Shown here one piece after another: positions 29,171 to 36,815 of a stretch of DNA of 64,000 nt. Location of the stretch: the NCBI GenBank assembly GCA_019636385.1, contig JAHBXT010000001.1, positions 1,488,001 through 1,552,000 on the forward strand. The letters run 5' to 3'. The stretch's first letter is position 1. Every line of letters begins with the position of its first letter. Position numbers and translations under genes: made by a program. The DNA comes from Pirellulaceae bacterium (GTDB lineage Bacteria > Planctomycetota > Planctomycetia > Pirellulales > Pirellulaceae). The notes under the pieces are model-generated. The model searched no databases and was not told the DNA's origin. It worked only from the letters and a program-made list of their open reading frames with translations.

Positions 29171-29701
29171 AAGTGCGGAAGAACCGTTTTAACCTGCAAA
29201 CTGACACGCTTCGTGATCGATCAGATCCGACGCGTTGGCCAAGACCCTGGCATTGTTCGCGACACGTTGGCCCAGAGTCGCGTCCAAACTTAGACGACCG
29301 TAGAACGACTCAAGAAAGAAAAGAACGCGTTGGAGCGGGCTATCCCTGGCCTCTACGAGCGATTGAACCAAGCGATCGCCGATGGAGCAAGTGAATCGGC
29401 ATTTGCCTTCATTCAAGACGAGATTCGCGACAAAGAACAACGAGTATCCGAGGTCGTCGACGAGATGACTGGGGTATCGACTTTGTTGATTGACGAATCG
29501 GACGTCCGCGATGCACTCAGTCGGTTCCCAGAAGTTTGGGCCGCGTTGTCGCCCGTCGAGAGAGCCAAAGCCATATACCAAATCGTCGACTCAATTCAGT
29601 ACGACGGTTACAGCAAGGAGCTTTCGATTTCCTACCACCCCATCGGAATCAAAACATTCAACCAAGAGCAACAAAGTAGAGAAGGAGCCGGCACATGCTG
29701 A
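29171..29701 (+). pseudogene. C-terminal remnant of a serine recombinase, interrupted by a stop
   Basis: The frame reads KLTRFVIDQIRRVGQDPGIV, then DTLAQSRVQT, a TAG at 29291-29293, and continues TTVERLKKEKNALERA, ALSPVERAKAIYQIVDS and YSKELSISYH up to a TGA at 29699-29701. This is the coiled-coil tail and final beta strands that follow the zinc ribbon in large serine recombinases. The catalytic resolvase domain and the zinc ribbon are absent, so at least two thirds of the gene is lost. The stop probably replaced a Gln codon. The end overlaps the start of the next remnant by a few bases, as in intact modules. Confidence 0.8.
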
Positions 29702-30096
29702 CCGCCACGCACAAACTGGATTTCAAGTCCGGTAAGCGAACCGCCAAGACCATAGTTGAAGCCGGATCTCAGCCGGAGCAGCCCACACCGGTTCGCTTAC
29801 CTCGCATAACTAAGATGATGGCCCACGCCATCCGGCTTGATCACCTCTTAAGAACCGGCCAAGTTAAAGACCAGGCCGAACTAGCTCGCATCGGCCACTT
29901 TAGCCGCGCCAGGCTAACCCAGATCATCGATCAGAATTTGCTTGCACCACAAATCTAAGAACAGATTCTCACGGTTGACGAACACAAAGCGAAGTTGATT
30001 AAGGTTCCTGAACGAGAATTTCGGCGAATAGCGTCCGCGCCGAACTGGAATGAACAGCGAATACGATGGTTGAACATTCTTCATGGTGCTAGCTGA
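29695..30096 (+). pseudogene. Recombinase-associated helix-turn-helix protein, interrupted by a stop
   Basis: The ATG at 29695 opens MLTATHKLDF; the middle reads RLPRITKMMAHAIRLDHLL, then DQAELARIGHFSRARLTQI, a helix-turn-helix. A TAA at 29956-29958 follows APQI, yet the same frame continues without interruption as EQILTVDEHKAKLIKVP, then RRIASAPNWNEQRIRWLNIL, to a TGA at 30094-30096. The continuation is clearly the rest of the protein. Such genes usually accompany a large serine recombinase in planctomycetes and related bacteria. The stop probably came from a Gln codon (CAA to TAA). Confidence 0.8.
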
Positions 30097-30186
30097 TCTC
30101 AACTCAAATCACCAGTACTAAGTTCCTTCACTCTGCGATAGCATTCGAGTGATCACTAAAGCAGCCCCTATCTTCTATTAACGTTT

Positions 30187-32166
30187 CTACTTTTCTAGCT
30201 CGCTCTGAGCTCCTGCTGTAGCATTCTCGTGGCTGACGCGATCGAAATTCCCCTTCGTTGCCATATCCCAAAACTCGCGCCCAAACTCATCCCTGACAAC
30301 CGCCGATCGCATGACGTCGGTCGCTCCATCGGCAATTCGAAGTCCGTTGAGATCCCGAAGACGGTCGCCAATGTCAACCAAATCGGAAAAACCTTCGCCT
30401 CCAAACGCTCTGGCTGCAGCGTCGACTGCTTTCAGAGCGATCTCTACGCCCTCAGCCTTTAGACCATTGATTAGCGGTTCGGCCTCGGAATACTTGCCTT
30501 CATCAAGAAGCTTTGCGGCGCGTATTGCCAATGAATGCGCCATTTTCAACTCAGTTGTGTGCTGACCCATTGGCTGTTGCAAATGGGTAAACCTACCAAT
30601 TGGACCGCCGAACACGATACGTGCCTTCAAGCGTTCTGCCATCTGGGCCAAGGCGCCTTCAGCAGTCCCTATTGCTGTGGCTGTTTGCATGAGACGCCAG
30701 TAAAGAAAGTGCTTTGAGAAAACGTCGTAACCTTTTCCATCCACACCGACCAAAGAGCTTTCCGGTGCGAACACGTCCTTCATCGTGAGACCACCATACG
30801 AATTGCCCGTAAGACCATGAGCTCCAAAGGACTCAATGGTTAGTCCATTAGCTTCAATTGGCAAAACGAAGATATTGAGTTTCCCTCGCTTGTTTTCTGG
30901 ACTCTTGGTTATCACGATTACGTCGGTAGCTTGTTCAAGTCGTGCATTGAATCTCTTTTCACCATTGAGAATGTACCCGCCATCGACCTTCCTTGAAGTC
31001 GATTCCATCGATGTGAAGTCTGACCCATAGTTGGGTTCGGTTATGGTGATCGCGAAATAGCGTTCGCCTCTCACAACACCTCGAAGCAAGTCAGCAGCTT
31101 GAGGTGATTTGGAGTTTGCAAGAATCCGACCATGTGCCCCACCAACCACATCGCGGAGATTGAGGTCATGGCGACCTGCATGTCGAAACACTTCCAGCAT
31201 TTGTTCGACCGACCAACCATGGCCGCCAATGTCGCTAGGCAAATCAAGCGCAGGTAGACCGAAGTCGGCTGTTTGTTTCCGCCAGTCTCGTGGTGAACGA
31301 AGTAGTCCTTGCTTTTTCAGTTCTTGGGCAGTCTCGTCAATCCGCTGTAGAACATTCGCCATGGACAAAGGTCCAACAGCGGATTTGTTCCTCTCAACTC
31401 GTATCGTGAAAATGGTGTTTACTTCATTGATATATGGTCGCTGGAATTCAGCGGGGTATCGAAGGAAAAATCTGCCGCATCCTGGACGCCCAGCTTCGAG
31501 AGTAAATTGCTTTTCTTTGTTAGGGGAGGTTGGATCGACAACAAATATTTGGTTGCCATCCATCCGCTTCAGGAGCACGAAGTGTCGTCCAAGAAAGTTG
31601 CCGTTTGGCTCCGTTACGGAAAAGCTGAGTATCTTGATTTCATCACTTAGAGCCTTAAGGTCCGGCGTACCGTCACTGGCCCAGACGTTGGCATCGGCTG
31701 CGTAAGGTGAATTCGGTGCGGACTGAACGCGAATTGAGAGCTTTGCGTTCGACACGTATTTTTCATAGAACAAAAGCAAGTCGACAAACTGCTTGTTGCT
31801 AACTCTGCCGTCGAGCAGTTTGGGATGATTTCGAAAAGCTTCCAAAGCGACTTTGTGTGGATGGGGGTGCCTTTCGCCTCCTGTCATGCATCGGAACGCC
31901 TGCATCGCGATGACACCCGCTGCACTTGGACAAGCTCCGCCGCCGCTCGCTTCGATCAAAGAGTCGAGTTCATTCTGAACAACAACAAACACATCACCAT
32001 GCTCTGCCTGCTTCGCTTGTAGTGAACTAAGAATCTCGTCGGAGCTTGAGATATACGCGGATGCGGAATTGGTCCGCTCTTGCCCATTAATTGTTACTGG
32101 CAAATTCCAGCAACAAAGCACCAAAGTAAACACAACCTGGATGCAATAGTATCTTCGACCTATCAT
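30187..32166 (-). CDS. Exported C39-like cysteine peptidase domain fused to an acyl-CoA dehydrogenase
   Basis: ATG 32166 has a near-perfect ribosome site (AAGGAG, 7 bases away); frames upstream to 32295 are not needed. Residues 1-29 form a signal or anchor segment (VVFTLVLCCWNLPVTING). Residues about 55-240 look like a papain/C39-type peptidase: Cys79 in GGGACPSAAG, His195 in GRHFVLLK and Asp211 in FVVDPTSP would be the triad. Residues about 290-640 are an acyl-CoA dehydrogenase: ITEPNYGSD, FGAHGLTGNSYGG, AFGGEGF and RIADGATDVMR, where the usual catalytic Glu of YEG is Asp, as in the ACAD10/11 type. The gene follows a sigma-like gene by 50 bases. An exported flavoprotein dehydrogenase joined to a peptidase is unusual and I cannot state its substrate. 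Confidence 0.85.
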   Translation of the reverse strand: MIGRRYYCIQVVFTLVLCCWNLPVTINGQERTNSASAYISSSDEILSSLQAKQAEHGDVFVVVQNELDSLIEASGGGACPSAAGVIAMQAFRCMTGGERHPHPHKVALEAFRNHPKLLDGRVSNKQFVDLLLFYEKYVSNAKLSIRVQSAPNSPYAADANVWASDGTPDLKALSDEIKILSFSVTEPNGNFLGRHFVLLKRMDGNQIFVVDPTSPNKEKQFTLEAGRPGCGRFFLRYPAEFQRPYINEVNTIFTIRVERNKSAVGPLSMANVLQRIDETAQELKKQGLLRSPRDWRKQTADFGLPALDLPSDIGGHGWSVEQMLEVFRHAGRHDLNLRDVVGGAHGRILANSKSPQAADLLRGVVRGERYFAITITEPNYGSDFTSMESTSRKVDGGYILNGEKRFNARLEQATDVIVITKSPENKRGKLNIFVLPIEANGLTIESFGAHGLTGNSYGGLTMKDVFAPESSLVGVDGKGYDVFSKHFLYWRLMQTATAIGTAEGALAQMAERLKARIVFGGPIGRFTHLQQPMGQHTTELKMAHSLAIRAAKLLDEGKYSEAEPLINGLKAEGVEIALKAVDAAARAFGGEGFSDLVDIGDRLRDLNGLRIADGATDVMRSAVVRDEFGREFWDMATKGNFDRVSHENATAGAQSELEK

Positions 32167-32216
32167 CAAACGTCTCCTTTTCGTTGGGTGTAAAAGCAGA
32201 AACTGGCCGAGACACT

Positions 32217-32684
32217 TCAAATCAAGACTTCGCCGCAAAGCTGTACCATTCGCTTTCGAGCGCGATGGACTTTTGATTTGAGTTGGCCAACGCAAAGTTG
32301 CAATCGATCTGCAGCTTCGATGTAGCTTTCATCCGCGGCCAGCAAGCTAAAAATCTGCCGCTCAATCAAAGCGAGCAGCGGCAAACAAGTCTCCAAAGAG
32401 TCAGCGCAATCTACTTGGCGATGTTGGTTCGCTGGCGAGGTGGTTGGGACGGAATCGAATACAGACCTGAGTATTTGCTGCCGTTTGCGGTGCTTCTTAG
32501 TACGATTATCTCGAGGCGTGCCGAACTTCTGCCGGCTATCCCGTTCAAGAACGGAAGTTTTAAGAGTTTCGCTTAGTGCTTCTTCGAGACCCCAGTATCG
32601 ACAATCGATTCGTCGCGATTTCGCGAGTAGGTCTTGAGTAGCTGCAAAATTAGCCCACGACGGCTCGAGTGGTTCAGAGACCAT
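32217..32684 (-). CDS. Sigma-factor-like protein with only region 4
   Basis: The last 60 residues (LLALIERQIFSLLAADESYIEAADRLQLCVGQLKSKVHRARKRM) match the helix-turn-helix of ECF sigma region 4. The first 90 residues are polar and show no region 2, so the protein could not by itself recognise a -10 box. I chose ATG 32684 with GGAG 8 bases upstream; a TTG four codons earlier is less likely. It directly precedes the peptidase-dehydrogenase gene, which suggests that it regulates that gene or was once a full sigma factor. Confidence 0.6.
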   Translation of the reverse strand: MVSEPLEPSWANFAATQDLLAKSRRIDCRYWGLEEALSETLKTSVLERDSRQKFGTPRDNRTKKHRKRQQILRSVFDSVPTTSPANQHRQVDCADSLETCLPLLALIERQIFSLLAADESYIEAADRLQLCVGQLKSKVHRARKRMVQLCGEVLI

Positions 32685-32889
32685 AATTGACTCCAATGAT
32701 TGTGCCCACCGCTGTTGGCGAGCTGAAGTAAATAAATTGTGAGCCGTAAAAAAAACACGAGCCTAGCGAGGGACGCAAGACGCTGTGCTTGCGAACCTCG
32801 ACTTGAGTTAATTTACGGAGTCACGGCCAACATTCTATGCAACTCCCATCCAAAAGGCAAATGCCAGGGGCCACTAGGAATTTGGAGGG

Positions 32890-34797
32890 CTATTTGCTTT
32901 GCAGTTGCACCGACAGGTTTTCGGACCATTGCCGGCGAAGCGTCTCAAATACGCGGGCATGTTCGCTGCTTGATGCCCCACCGATCATCTGGCTTTGAGT
33001 TCTACCAAGAGACAGAAGCATAGCCTGAATTCCGACCAAGGCTTCGCGGCATATTGCGGAAACATCGGCAGTTATCTCAAGTCCATCGTCACTCATTTCG
33101 GTTGCGGCATCTGTCGTGCTTGCTAGTTCGCTTAGCGGTTGCCAAACCTTTGTGAAGAACGGGTGCGCCGTGTTGACTGTTAAAATTACTTTGCCGAATT
33201 TGAAGTCGCAGTGGTAAAAAGGCCAGTATTCATCATGCGTTGTTCGCGTGAAATATTTGGACTGCTTAATGCGTTCGAATGCCTGTTCATCAGTTTCGTC
33301 TTCTCGCTTCAAGGATACAGCTAAACCACGAAGATTTTGCTCGAGGGCCTCTTGTTCCTCTGCTGGAATCTCGGGAAGGGGTTTTGCCTGGAATGCTTCA
33401 GCCTCATTCGCACGACGGTCGCCTTCAGTAATCTTCCCTGACCTCAGTGACGAGCGCTTTGCCTGCGCTTGTTGGATAGCGCTTCGCACACCAGAAACGG
33501 TTTCAAGGAACTCTGGATGCTTAAGAATTTCTTCGGCGACGTACTCCTTGAGTCGAGCACCTTGCTTGTTCGCAGCAACGCCGAATCCTTCGTCAGCCTC
33601 ACCCGAGAAATTGACTTCAACACGAAGCCAATGACTGATGTGGTGCTTCTTAATCTTGAGCTTTGGCTCCCAGCCGATTTCGACCTCGCGGTCATTTCGC
33701 ATAAACGAGACTGCGTAGTCATCGAATACGTGCAAATCATTCTTTAGGACCTTCCGAGGCAATGAACCCCAGTCGTCATAGGGAAGCGCAAAGACCTTCA
33801 CATGTATTGTTGTAGTCGTTGTTGATCCCTCTGAAATTGGGACTTCAATCGGCCAGCTTCCGACCAGTTTACTTCTTGTCTCGGTGAGCCCTTCAATTCG
33901 AGTATGACGGGCGTTCTTCATCCAATAGGTTGGATCGAACGCCTGCACTAACCGATTATTAACGTAAAGTCGCAGCCCCTTATCGATGAATCGACGATAG
34001 ATACGTCCCATTTCCTTTGTCGCGTGATCGACCAATGTTTGGGCTTTTTTGAATGTGAGGCGATCACACTCAGGCATGAATATTATTGTGCCTGAACTGC
34101 CCAAGGCTTCGGGCAATTCACTGTCGAATTCTGCAAGCAGATCTTGTGACGATTGTGGATTCTTCGGGAAGTCCATGGGGTGACACAGGATATCATTGAT
34201 CTCGGAGGGCAGAACGTCATGCAGTGTCGGATCGGGCAATTCAATCAGATTGCTTTTGTTGCTGCCGATCTCATTGACATCCAGTGTCATGTTGTAGTAG
34301 CCATACTTTTCCTGCCAAGAATAGATTTCCAACACTGGACTCATACTGAGTGCGGCTGTCTTCATCCCCATGCCGAACCGACCGATGCCGGATCGGTTGT
34401 CATAGGTCATTGACCCGCCGAATGAACTCGCAACCTTCAATACGTGCGGAGCCATCCCATTACCATTATCCAGCACAAGACATGCGATCTTATACTCGCC
34501 ACGCTTTCCGGCTTGATGGAAGTAGACCCTTACCTCTGTTGCGCCTGCCTGAATCGCGTTGTCTACATGCTCGCAAAGGGCGGATGTCGTGCTGTTGTAA
34601 CCGACATCGCGTAGCGAATTGACTAGAGTCTGCCCGAGAAACAGAGGTACTTTCGAGCCATCTTTCAAGACACGCGTTAAAACCGTCTTACCGCCACGCG
34701 GTGCATTCTCGCCCCATTTCGGGCTGAAGTCTGAGCCTCGAGTAAATGAAGCCTCGGTGTCCGGTGAAACATCGTCGTTGGAATCAAAATCGTTCAT
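32890..34797 (-). CDS. GHKL ATPase of MORC/Hsp90-like type
   Basis: The N-terminal 300 residues are a GHKL ATP-binding domain: N box with Glu76 and Asn80 in CEHVDNAIQAG, G1 box DNGNGM (110-115), and G2 lid GIGRFGMGMK (137-146). A second alpha/beta (S5-like) domain follows, then a helical, charged part (AEEQEALEQNLRGL). Prokaryotic relatives are MORC- and MutL-like ATPases, some of which occur in restriction or defence loci. No nuclease or methylase is adjacent here, so a role in DNA handling is inferred only. The start has AAGGA 6 bases upstream. Beyond its end, 32767-32800 forms an imperfect hairpin. Confidence 0.8.
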   Translation of the reverse strand: MNDFDSNDDVSPDTEASFTRGSDFSPKWGENAPRGGKTVLTRVLKDGSKVPLFLGQTLVNSLRDVGYNSTTSALCEHVDNAIQAGATEVRVYFHQAGKRGEYKIACLVLDNGNGMAPHVLKVASSFGGSMTYDNRSGIGRFGMGMKTAALSMSPVLEIYSWQEKYGYYNMTLDVNEIGSNKSNLIELPDPTLHDVLPSEINDILCHPMDFPKNPQSSQDLLAEFDSELPEALGSSGTIIFMPECDRLTFKKAQTLVDHATKEMGRIYRRFIDKGLRLYVNNRLVQAFDPTYWMKNARHTRIEGLTETRSKLVGSWPIEVPISEGSTTTTTIHVKVFALPYDDWGSLPRKVLKNDLHVFDDYAVSFMRNDREVEIGWEPKLKIKKHHISHWLRVEVNFSGEADEGFGVAANKQGARLKEYVAEEILKHPEFLETVSGVRSAIQQAQAKRSSLRSGKITEGDRRANEAEAFQAKPLPEIPAEEQEALEQNLRGLAVSLKREDETDEQAFERIKQSKYFTRTTHDEYWPFYHCDFKFGKVILTVNTAHPFFTKVWQPLSELASTTDAATEMSDDGLEITADVSAICREALVGIQAMLLSLGRTQSQMIGGASSSEHARVFETLRRQWSENLSVQLQSK

Positions 34798-35239
34798 TAC
34801 ATTTCCTTTTCGCTGTGGGGGTCGCTATTGACCCCAGGGATTCGAATGGGCCGCTTCAGGCCTCTAATAGTATTAGTGCCTGAGGCCGCAGAAAGTTGCA
34901 TTCACCTCATCGCTTTTTTGAGATTTCTGGTGGATGAGCGAACAGACCAAGAGTTGCGAAACGCCCGCCGTTCACGGCTGCTACCCAATTGAAGTCGTCG
35001 GTGTCGTCCTATCTCCAGCGCTTCGTCAATTGTGCCAGACCGCAACTGGTTTGTTTCGCCGCGACAGACCGGAATACCCACTGTTAAACAGGACTTCTCT
35101 GTCAAACAGAGAATCTGAGAGTTGCAGACGAGTTTGTGCGGTGCGGTCGCTGAATTGCGATTTTGGGGCGAAGCGCGAGCACACTCTGAGTGGTAGCCGG
35201 CAGGGCACGATTTGCCAAAACCCTTGGAAAACAACCCCA

Positions 35240-35267
35240 AAAGCCGAGAGCTTTCACTCTCGGCTTT
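35240..35267. terminator. Terminator-like hairpin
   Basis: AAAGCCGAGAG (35240-35250) pairs with CTCTCGGCTTT (35257-35267) around a 6-base loop CTTTCA. T-rich flanks on the plus strand and A-rich flanks on the left allow it to work in either direction. No gene that obviously ends here is intact. Confidence 0.6.
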
Positions 35268-35270
35268 CTG

Positions 35271-35286
35271 TGTTAACTGGTTAACA
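35271..35286. repeat. Short perfect inverted repeat
   Basis: TGTTAAC at 35271-35277 and GTTAACA at 35280-35286 flank two bases. It lies 4 bases after the terminator-like stem. It could be a protein-binding or recombination site. Confidence 0.5.
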
Positions 35287-35352
35287 GGCTCTTTCCGAGC
35301 CAAAAATTTCAGCTCCCCGAGCGCAACCCTCTTCGTAACAATACTCTCTGCG

Positions 35353-35399
35353 CTCGAAATTCGTAAAGCCTTGCAACGCAAGGACTTACGAAGTTCGAG
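35353..35399. repeat. Long imperfect palindrome, 47 bases
   Basis: Three paired blocks share one axis: CTCGAA/TTCGAG, TTCGTAA/TTACGAA and CCTTGC/GCAAGG around the loop AAC, with mismatches A/G and AG/AC between blocks. In all 19 of 22 positions pair. No coding role is visible. Confidence 0.65.
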
Positions 35400-35711
35400 A
35401 CCCGTTTGGTCTGTTTCTTCACGAAGAGGTTCTAACTATGGGTTAACATCCTCTCCGGGTATGATAACGACGACTCACTTTCGCAACAATAGGAAAAAGC
35501 GGCTTGTTCGCCATTCGCCGTTCCATCATTCACCGCCTGTCTGCACCAGCCCGTTGACGAGCCGACCCGATCAATGCGACGAACTGCATTGCGTTTCTTT
35601 CCACAGTTGGGAAGCAAAGCTCGTTCGCAAGCAGCCCGATTCGCGTGCATGTTTCGGCTCCTACACTCTCGTCACCGGGGAGCCAACTGGCATGGATCGA
35701 GTGAAACGATG

Positions 35712-36815
35712 CTAATGAACTAACTGGCACTCGATAGATACTCGGTCGCCGGCTCGCTGCTCCCAAAACACGAAAACTGGCGATTCATTGCCGTCACCAA
35801 CTGCGACGATTGGATCTCGAGCGTTTTCAGCAATAGTTGTCGAGTTGGGAGTTCCAAGCTTCGCCAGCCGAACTTGGCCATCGCGTTTGGTGAGCCAAAC
35901 GACATAAGTCCCACTCGGGTTGCTTGCGATCCAAGGTTGTTCACCGTTTTCCAACATGGTATCCGACTTGGCTTTTCCAATGGACGTGAAGACAGTGTTG
36001 CCACGACGCCAAGCGGTAACAACTTCGCCATTCGGTGCGATCGCCAACATGCCGCCGTCCATTGGGCAAGCATTTAAGCTCCAATGTTGGATTCCAAGTC
36101 GTTCTCCGAGGCCGAATGTCTCGCCTTTATTGTTTGAAGAAACCAGATACATATCACGATTCCCCTTCAATGAGTTTCGAAACAAGACATGCACGGAATC
36201 GCCTTCGGTCGCTACCGATGGATGGCAGCACTCACAAATACTTCCATCGGGAGATTGGTAGACCAACTGATTCTTGCTCCAACTGGCCCCTTGATCGATC
36301 GATTTAGATGCGAAGAGCTGAGTCCGCTTCGCACGAAGGTCAAGCCAAACGCACCACAATGTTCCATCGTCACTGGCTGTCATTGCGTGCAGGCCCTCCC
36401 GCGCCGAGGCCTCAATGTCGTTGACCTTCACTGGGCCAAGCCAGCTCTTTCCGCCGTCCAGTGAGCGGTACGCCAAAACGTCTCCATCAGCACCTTTGCC
36501 CTGCGGACCTCCAATCGCAGTGATGACAAAAGCGTCGCCGGCATGAGCAATCCGAGGACCTCTTCGCATTCCAAGAGACATGTTAGGTACCTGAAAGGCG
36601 ACGAGCGGTGAGGGCTTTTCATCAACTCCAGTTCTGCAGTAATAAACGTCAGCTCCAACGCCGAATGTGACATGGGCGACACCCCTCGAGTCAACACACG
36701 CTTGGGGTTGTTTCGGTGATCTCTCGCCGCTCCCCGAGATGATGGTGAATGGTTCGGAACCAGAGACGAACGCGGGAAGCAACATCAGAAGAGCTGTCAA
36801 AGCAGTCTTAAACAT
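35712..36815 (-). CDS. Exported BNR/sialidase-like propeller protein in the efflux operon
   Basis: The 367-residue product has a Sec signal (ALTALLMLLPAFVSGSE). Asp-box (BNR) motifs are visible as SLDGGKSW and SIDQGASW, typical of six-bladed sialidase-type propellers, but the Arg triad of real sialidases is not evident. A CECCHP cluster (about residue 193) and an ACPMDGG segment may bind metal. The gene overlaps the CusA stop by 8 bases, so it belongs to the metal-efflux operon, which argues for a periplasmic metal-related role rather than glycan cleavage. It is the last gene of the operon. Confidence 0.8.
   Translation of the reverse strand: MFKTALTALLMLLPAFVSGSEPFTIISGSGERSPKQPQACVDSRGVAHVTFGVGADVYYCRTGVDEKPSPLVAFQVPNMSLGMRRGPRIAHAGDAFVITAIGGPQGKGADGDVLAYRSLDGGKSWLGPVKVNDIEASAREGLHAMTASDDGTLWCVWLDLRAKRTQLFASKSIDQGASWSKNQLVYQSPDGSICECCHPSVATEGDSVHVLFRNSLKGNRDMYLVSSNNKGETFGLGERLGIQHWSLNACPMDGGMLAIAPNGEVVTAWRRGNTVFTSIGKAKSDTMLENGEQPWIASNPSGTYVVWLTKRDGQVRLAKLGTPNSTTIAENARDPIVAVGDGNESPVFVFWEQRAGDRVSIECQLVH

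Larger units (their letters stand above)
34798..35711. other. Gene-free region of about 0.9 kb rich in inverted repeats
   Basis: No frame here has both a ribosome site and a protein-like product. Hairpins are frequent: TCTCTG/CAGAGA (35096-35112), the terminator-like stem at 35240-35267, the palindrome at 35271-35286 and the long imperfect palindrome at 35353-35399. The density suggests old mobile-element ends or an integration site. Confidence 0.5.

Noticed and set aside
34934..35284. Plus-strand 116-codon frame in the palindrome-rich block
   Set aside because: No ribosome site or recognisable domain, and it reads through the terminator-like stem.
35212..35715. Plus-strand 167-codon frame
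   Set aside because: It runs through several palindromes, has no ribosome site, and has a biased composition.
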